NCBI GenBank assembly: GCA_003694355.1
Contig: RFKI01000058.1
Span: 1 to 18,407, forward strand
Length of the DNA: 18,407 nucleotides
Direction of reading: 5' to 3'
From: Bdellovibrio sp.
GTDB taxonomy: Bacteria; Bdellovibrionota; Bdellovibrionia; Bdellovibrionales; UBA1609
The position numbers were made by a program, and so were the translations under genes. Below are positions 15,992 through 18,407 of the stretch, piece after piece. Positions within the stretch are counted from its first letter, which is position 1. The number at the start of each line of letters is the position of its first letter. The notes beneath the pieces are model-generated. The model saw only the letters and a program-made list of their open reading frames with translations. It was not told the DNA's origin and ran no database searches.

Positions 15992-16032
15992 TGTTTGAGA
16001 GCTCGACCGAAGGGAGGAGCGAGGCTCAAACA
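15992..16032 (+). repeat. Hairpin in the spacer between the tRNA-Leu copies
   Basis: TGTTTGAG (15992-15999) pairs perfectly with CTCAAACA (16025-16032). An inner stem CTCG (16002-16005)/CGAG (16020-16023) lies above a small internal loop, with a purine-rich 14-nt apical loop. Not followed by a T-run, so it does not look like a terminator. Confidence 0.6.
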
Positions 16033-16033
16033 A

Positions 16034-16071
16034 GCGCGGGTCTGCCAAGCAAGTTAAGCTTGAAAACGCGC
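16034..16071 (+). repeat. Second, nested hairpin in the tRNA-Leu spacer
   Basis: GCGCG (16034-16038) pairs with CGCGC (16067-16071). Inside it CAAGC (16046-16050) pairs with GCTTG (16058-16062) around a 7-nt loop. An A-rich stretch (about 16078-16085) follows before the intact tRNA-Leu. Confidence 0.5.
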
Positions 16072-16098
16072 ACTTTGAAAAAAAAGAATGATGTCTGT

Positions 16099-16183
16099 GC
16101 CCATGTGGTGGAATTGGCAGACACGCTAGACTTAGGATCTAGTGCCGCAAGGCGTGGGGGTTCGACTCCCTCCATGGGCACCA
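16099..16183 (+). tRNA. tRNA-Leu (anticodon TAG)
   Basis: The acceptor stem GCCCATG pairs with CATGGGC, followed by discriminator A16180 and an encoded CCA. The anticodon loop CTTAGGA gives TAG (16133-16135). A class II variable arm (TGCCGCAAGGCGT) and T-arm GGTTCGACTCC are present, so the gene is complete. Its 5' end and flank are duplicated 131 bp upstream. It converges with the minus-strand gene ending at 16187. Confidence 0.97.
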
Positions 16184-16186
16184 TTT

Positions 16187-17146
16187 TTAGGCATTATTTT
16201 TTATAAAGTTCAGATCGAGCCATTCAGCGGCTTTCAACATATAACTTCCAAACCAAGAAAACATTTTTCCTTCTATAAACATCAGCTCTGTTTGAGGTAA
16301 AGCCTCTTTCAATTCTTTCGCATTTTCCTTTGTAAATTTATAAGGCTCATCTGGAAGAAAAATAATTTGCGGCTTAAGAGCCACAATATCGCTTAAAGAC
16401 AAAGCAGGATAACGTTTTTCTTCTTTTAAAAGATTTTCAAAACCTAAATGCTCTAGCCAGGAGTGAATATAAGTTTCCCCTGCCGCAGCCATATAAGGAT
16501 TTTTCCATATTAAATACAAGCATGTTTGGCCTTGTCCTGCGCCAGCAAGTAAATGAAGCTTTTTATAAGTTTTAGAGTTTAAGTTAAAAGCTTCATTCTG
16601 GCACTGTAGAAGGTCTCCTAACACATTCATCAATCTAAAAGAATCTCTTAAAGAAAGAACATCTGTTACAAATACAGGAAAAAACTGCTTTAGATATTCT
16701 ATATCTTCTTTTCGATTTTCTTCTTTGGCTGCTAAAACGAGGTCTGGTTTAAGGCTCACAATTTTTTCCAAGTCAGGATTTTTTGTTCCTCCAATTAAAG
16801 CCACTGAAGATTTTTCTTTCCGAGGGCAAAACTTTGTATGCCCAACCAGTAAATCCTCTTTATTCAGGTCATGAAGAGTTTGGGTTAAAGATGGCACCAA
16901 TGAAACAATCTTATTTATTGGTTTGTCAATTTCAATAAACTCCCCCATTTGATCTTTGACATAAGTAGGGAACTTAACGGAAAACCGCCTCTGACTGAGA
17001 GACAACCAAATTGACTTTTTTTGCTCCTCTGAAAGATCTGTTTTCCACTTAGCTATTTCTTGTGGAGTTCTGAGACAGCCCAAACAATAACGTTGAGACT
17101 CATCAAAAGTACAATATCCATTACATGGGCTTTTCTTCCAGAACAT
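16187..17146 (-). CDS. DUF1289 - BtuF-like substrate-binding fusion protein
   Basis: The 319-aa protein combines two families. Residues 6-45 form a DUF1289 domain: SPCNGYC, then YCLGCLRTPQEIAKW, with Cys8, Cys12, Cys21 and Cys24 that could bind a metal or iron-sulfur centre. Residues about 75-312 form a helical-backbone metal receptor of the BtuF/FepB type (IVSLVPSLTQTL, NPDLEKIVSLKPDLVLA, PYMAAAGETYIHSWLEHLGF), normally the periplasmic vitamin B12 or metal-chelate binding part of an ABC importer. There is no signal peptide or lipobox, so it is predicted to be cytoplasmic. The frame is continuous and no permease or ATPase genes are next to it. No Shine-Dalgarno precedes the ATG. The ligand is unknown. 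Confidence 0.8.
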   Translation of the reverse strand: MFWKKSPCNGYCTFDESQRYCLGCLRTPQEIAKWKTDLSEEQKKSIWLSLSQRRFSVKFPTYVKDQMGEFIEIDKPINKIVSLVPSLTQTLHDLNKEDLLVGHTKFCPRKEKSSVALIGGTKNPDLEKIVSLKPDLVLAAKEENRKEDIEYLKQFFPVFVTDVLSLRDSFRLMNVLGDLLQCQNEAFNLNSKTYKKLHLLAGAGQGQTCLYLIWKNPYMAAAGETYIHSWLEHLGFENLLKEEKRYPALSLSDIVALKPQIIFLPDEPYKFTKENAKELKEALPQTELMFIEGKMFSWFGSYMLKAAEWLDLNFIKNNA

Positions 17147-17252
17147 GAATTCTGTATAACCTAAAGTTCACAAAAATGTTAGAGGGCCTTTTTGACTTTA
17201 AATATTTTTTCAATAGTCCCTATATTTTAAAAATCTCTTATCTTTTACAGGC

Positions 17253-18200
17253 TTAAAAAACGTTCATGTAAATATTCAAACCTACATTCGTCTTATCATC
17301 GCGAATATCAGATGGATTAAATTGTATATTTGGCACAAGATAGAAATCTCTATCAATAGAAATCCCTAGTTCCAAGGTTTGGTAACTCTCGCTTTGAGTC
17401 AAGACCCAAGGATTTGATTTTCTATAATGATTAAAACTCCACCACCCAAAAGTTGTTGAAAGATGATACTTATCCGATAAGGCATACTCTAAAAAAGGAT
17501 AAAAAGAAAAACTATAATCAAATCTTCCTCGCCGATTTTGAGGAACATCTGACGGCAACGGGCCATCACTATGGGAAATATAATATCCATAAACCACGGC
17601 TCCTATGGATAAAGGAAGAGATTCTAAAGTGGTTAGAGCCGTTTGCCCCATGCTTAAAATTGATTGTTGGTTAGCCAATTTAGAGTAGTCTGTTGTTGGC
17701 CAAATGACACTTATACTAGAAATATTTTGCCACCTTCTCCACCGATAAACTCGAGAGTATGTTAAAGAAGGGTTATCAACCTCCAATCTTTGCCTTAAAG
17801 TATCCAAACTATCATGAAAAGGAGACACCACGCTCATTCCAAAACTAGCTGCAAGGCTATTATGTATATCAAAGCGATAGGACAATCCAACACTCCCTGA
17901 AAGAGCTGGTCGCAAACGAGTGGTTGAAGAACTTTTTAATAACGGTCGTTCGTTGGCCAATGGACTTTTTATGGAGCCCCCTGTGTAAGAAAAAAAAGTT
18001 TTAATACTTAACTTGGATTTAGAGCCTGAGTCAGCACGTAATCTTTTGTTAGTAATTTCTGTATCAATATCCGGCCTTTTTTCAGAAGGAATAAAGTCTT
18101 GGCTTTTCTTTTTTAAAAGGTTCTTCCCCTTTATGTTTGCAAAAAGAAAAAAAGGACAAAGCAAACCTAAACCTATTGCCATTACTATATTTCTTTTCAT
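17253..18200 (-). CDS. Predicted outer-membrane beta-barrel protein
   Basis: The 315-aa protein starts with a signal peptide (MKRNIVMAIGLGLLCPFFLF, cleavage near Ala21). A Lys/Ser-rich linker (about 25-65) follows, then a series of amphipathic, aromatic-rich strands: GSVGLSYRFDIHNSLAASFG, SFSFYPFLEYALSDKYHLS, YQTLELGISIDRDFYLVPN. The chain ends in NVGLNIYMNVF, with the C-terminal Phe typical of outer-membrane proteins inserted by BamA. No specific family or ligand is recognised. AGGAG lies 6 nt before the ATG. It is separated by 106 bp from the DUF1289 fusion gene on the same strand. Confidence 0.75.
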   Translation of the reverse strand: MKRNIVMAIGLGLLCPFFLFANIKGKNLLKKKSQDFIPSEKRPDIDTEITNKRLRADSGSKSKLSIKTFFSYTGGSIKSPLANERPLLKSSSTTRLRPALSGSVGLSYRFDIHNSLAASFGMSVVSPFHDSLDTLRQRLEVDNPSLTYSRVYRWRRWQNISSISVIWPTTDYSKLANQQSILSMGQTALTTLESLPLSIGAVVYGYYISHSDGPLPSDVPQNRRGRFDYSFSFYPFLEYALSDKYHLSTTFGWWSFNHYRKSNPWVLTQSESYQTLELGISIDRDFYLVPNIQFNPSDIRDDKTNVGLNIYMNVF

Positions 18201-18407
18201 AAAGACTCCTAAAGTTTTTCATATCATTTCTTGGCTTAAAAAGCTTTTGAGCAACACTATCAAAATAATTTCTTTTATCCAAACCCTTATATATTTGATT
18301 CAATCTCTATAGAAATTCCTTAAAGAATATGGAAAGCAATAGTTTATAAAATGATATTAAGTCAATAAAACCTAAAGAAAAGCCCCTACTTTTAAAAATC
18401 TCAATGA
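18201..18407. other. Intergenic AT-rich end of the window
   Basis: Apart from the ribosome-binding site of the minus-strand barrel gene, I see no supported gene, RNA or clear terminator in these 207 bp. Short frames on both strands here overlap the barrel gene start and lack ribosome-binding sites. A minus-strand promoter for the barrel gene should lie here but I cannot pick one confidently. Confidence 0.5.

Noticed and set aside
15992..16071. CRISPR-like or terminator interpretation of the spacer hairpins
   Set aside because: There is no repeated spacer-repeat pattern and no T-run after either hairpin.
15960..16183. tRNA-Leu with an intron
   Set aside because: The second copy is complete by itself and the first lacks all of the anticodon and T arms. 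The roughly 100-bp spacer is far too short for a group I or II intron and not placed in the anticodon loop.
18082..18303. 73-aa minus-strand frame upstream of the barrel gene
   Set aside because: It overlaps the barrel gene's start and signal peptide in another frame and has no ribosome-binding site or recognisable content.

Overview
The window is AT-rich chromosomal DNA (roughly 40% GC by eye) from a Gram-negative bacterium. A predicted outer-membrane barrel protein, several exported proteins, MreB, a PilZ protein and a delta-proteobacterial flavour to MreB and the exported proteins make a member of the Bdellovibrionota or a related lineage the best guess. That placement is inferred from protein style, not demonstrated.

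Layout. 1-164: the truncated right end of an ISL3-type insertion sequence (transposase C-terminus plus terminal inverted repeat), 20 bp from a minus-strand tRNA-Ser(GGA). 434-1467: two unrecognised genes. 1481-2358: promoter, tRNA-Asn(GTT), then a HepT/MntA (HEPN/nucleotidyltransferase) toxin-antitoxin pair that starts 16 nt after the tRNA and shows no promoter of its own. 2452-3909: two back-to-back exported proteins of unknown function. 4001-5966: an APC-type amino acid permease overlapped by an unknown gene. 5968-7644 (minus): a small two-helix membrane protein, a PilZ protein and an HAD hydrolase. 7717-9363: glpD, divergent from the HAD gene. 9375-9833 (minus): an SCP2-like protein.

9906-15909 is a long co-directional run: mreB, a degenerate ECF-like sigma factor, a membrane anti-sigma-like protein, a large sensor histidine kinase, then gcvT and gcvH of the glycine cleavage system. 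The mreC/mreD/rod genes and gcvP are not here. After gcvH comes tRNA-Leu(TAG). It is preceded by a truncated copy of its own 5' end, 131 bp upstream, separated by a structured spacer with two hairpins; the only good promoter lies upstream of the truncated copy. The window ends with two minus-strand genes: an unusual DUF1289-BtuF-like fusion without a signal peptide, and a predicted outer-membrane beta-barrel protein.

The most noteworthy items are the split/duplicated tRNA-Leu locus, the sigma/anti-sigma/kinase cassette next to mreB, the tRNA-Asn-linked HepT/MntA module, and the DUF1289-BtuF fusion. No CRISPR array, prophage or secondary-metabolite cluster is visible.
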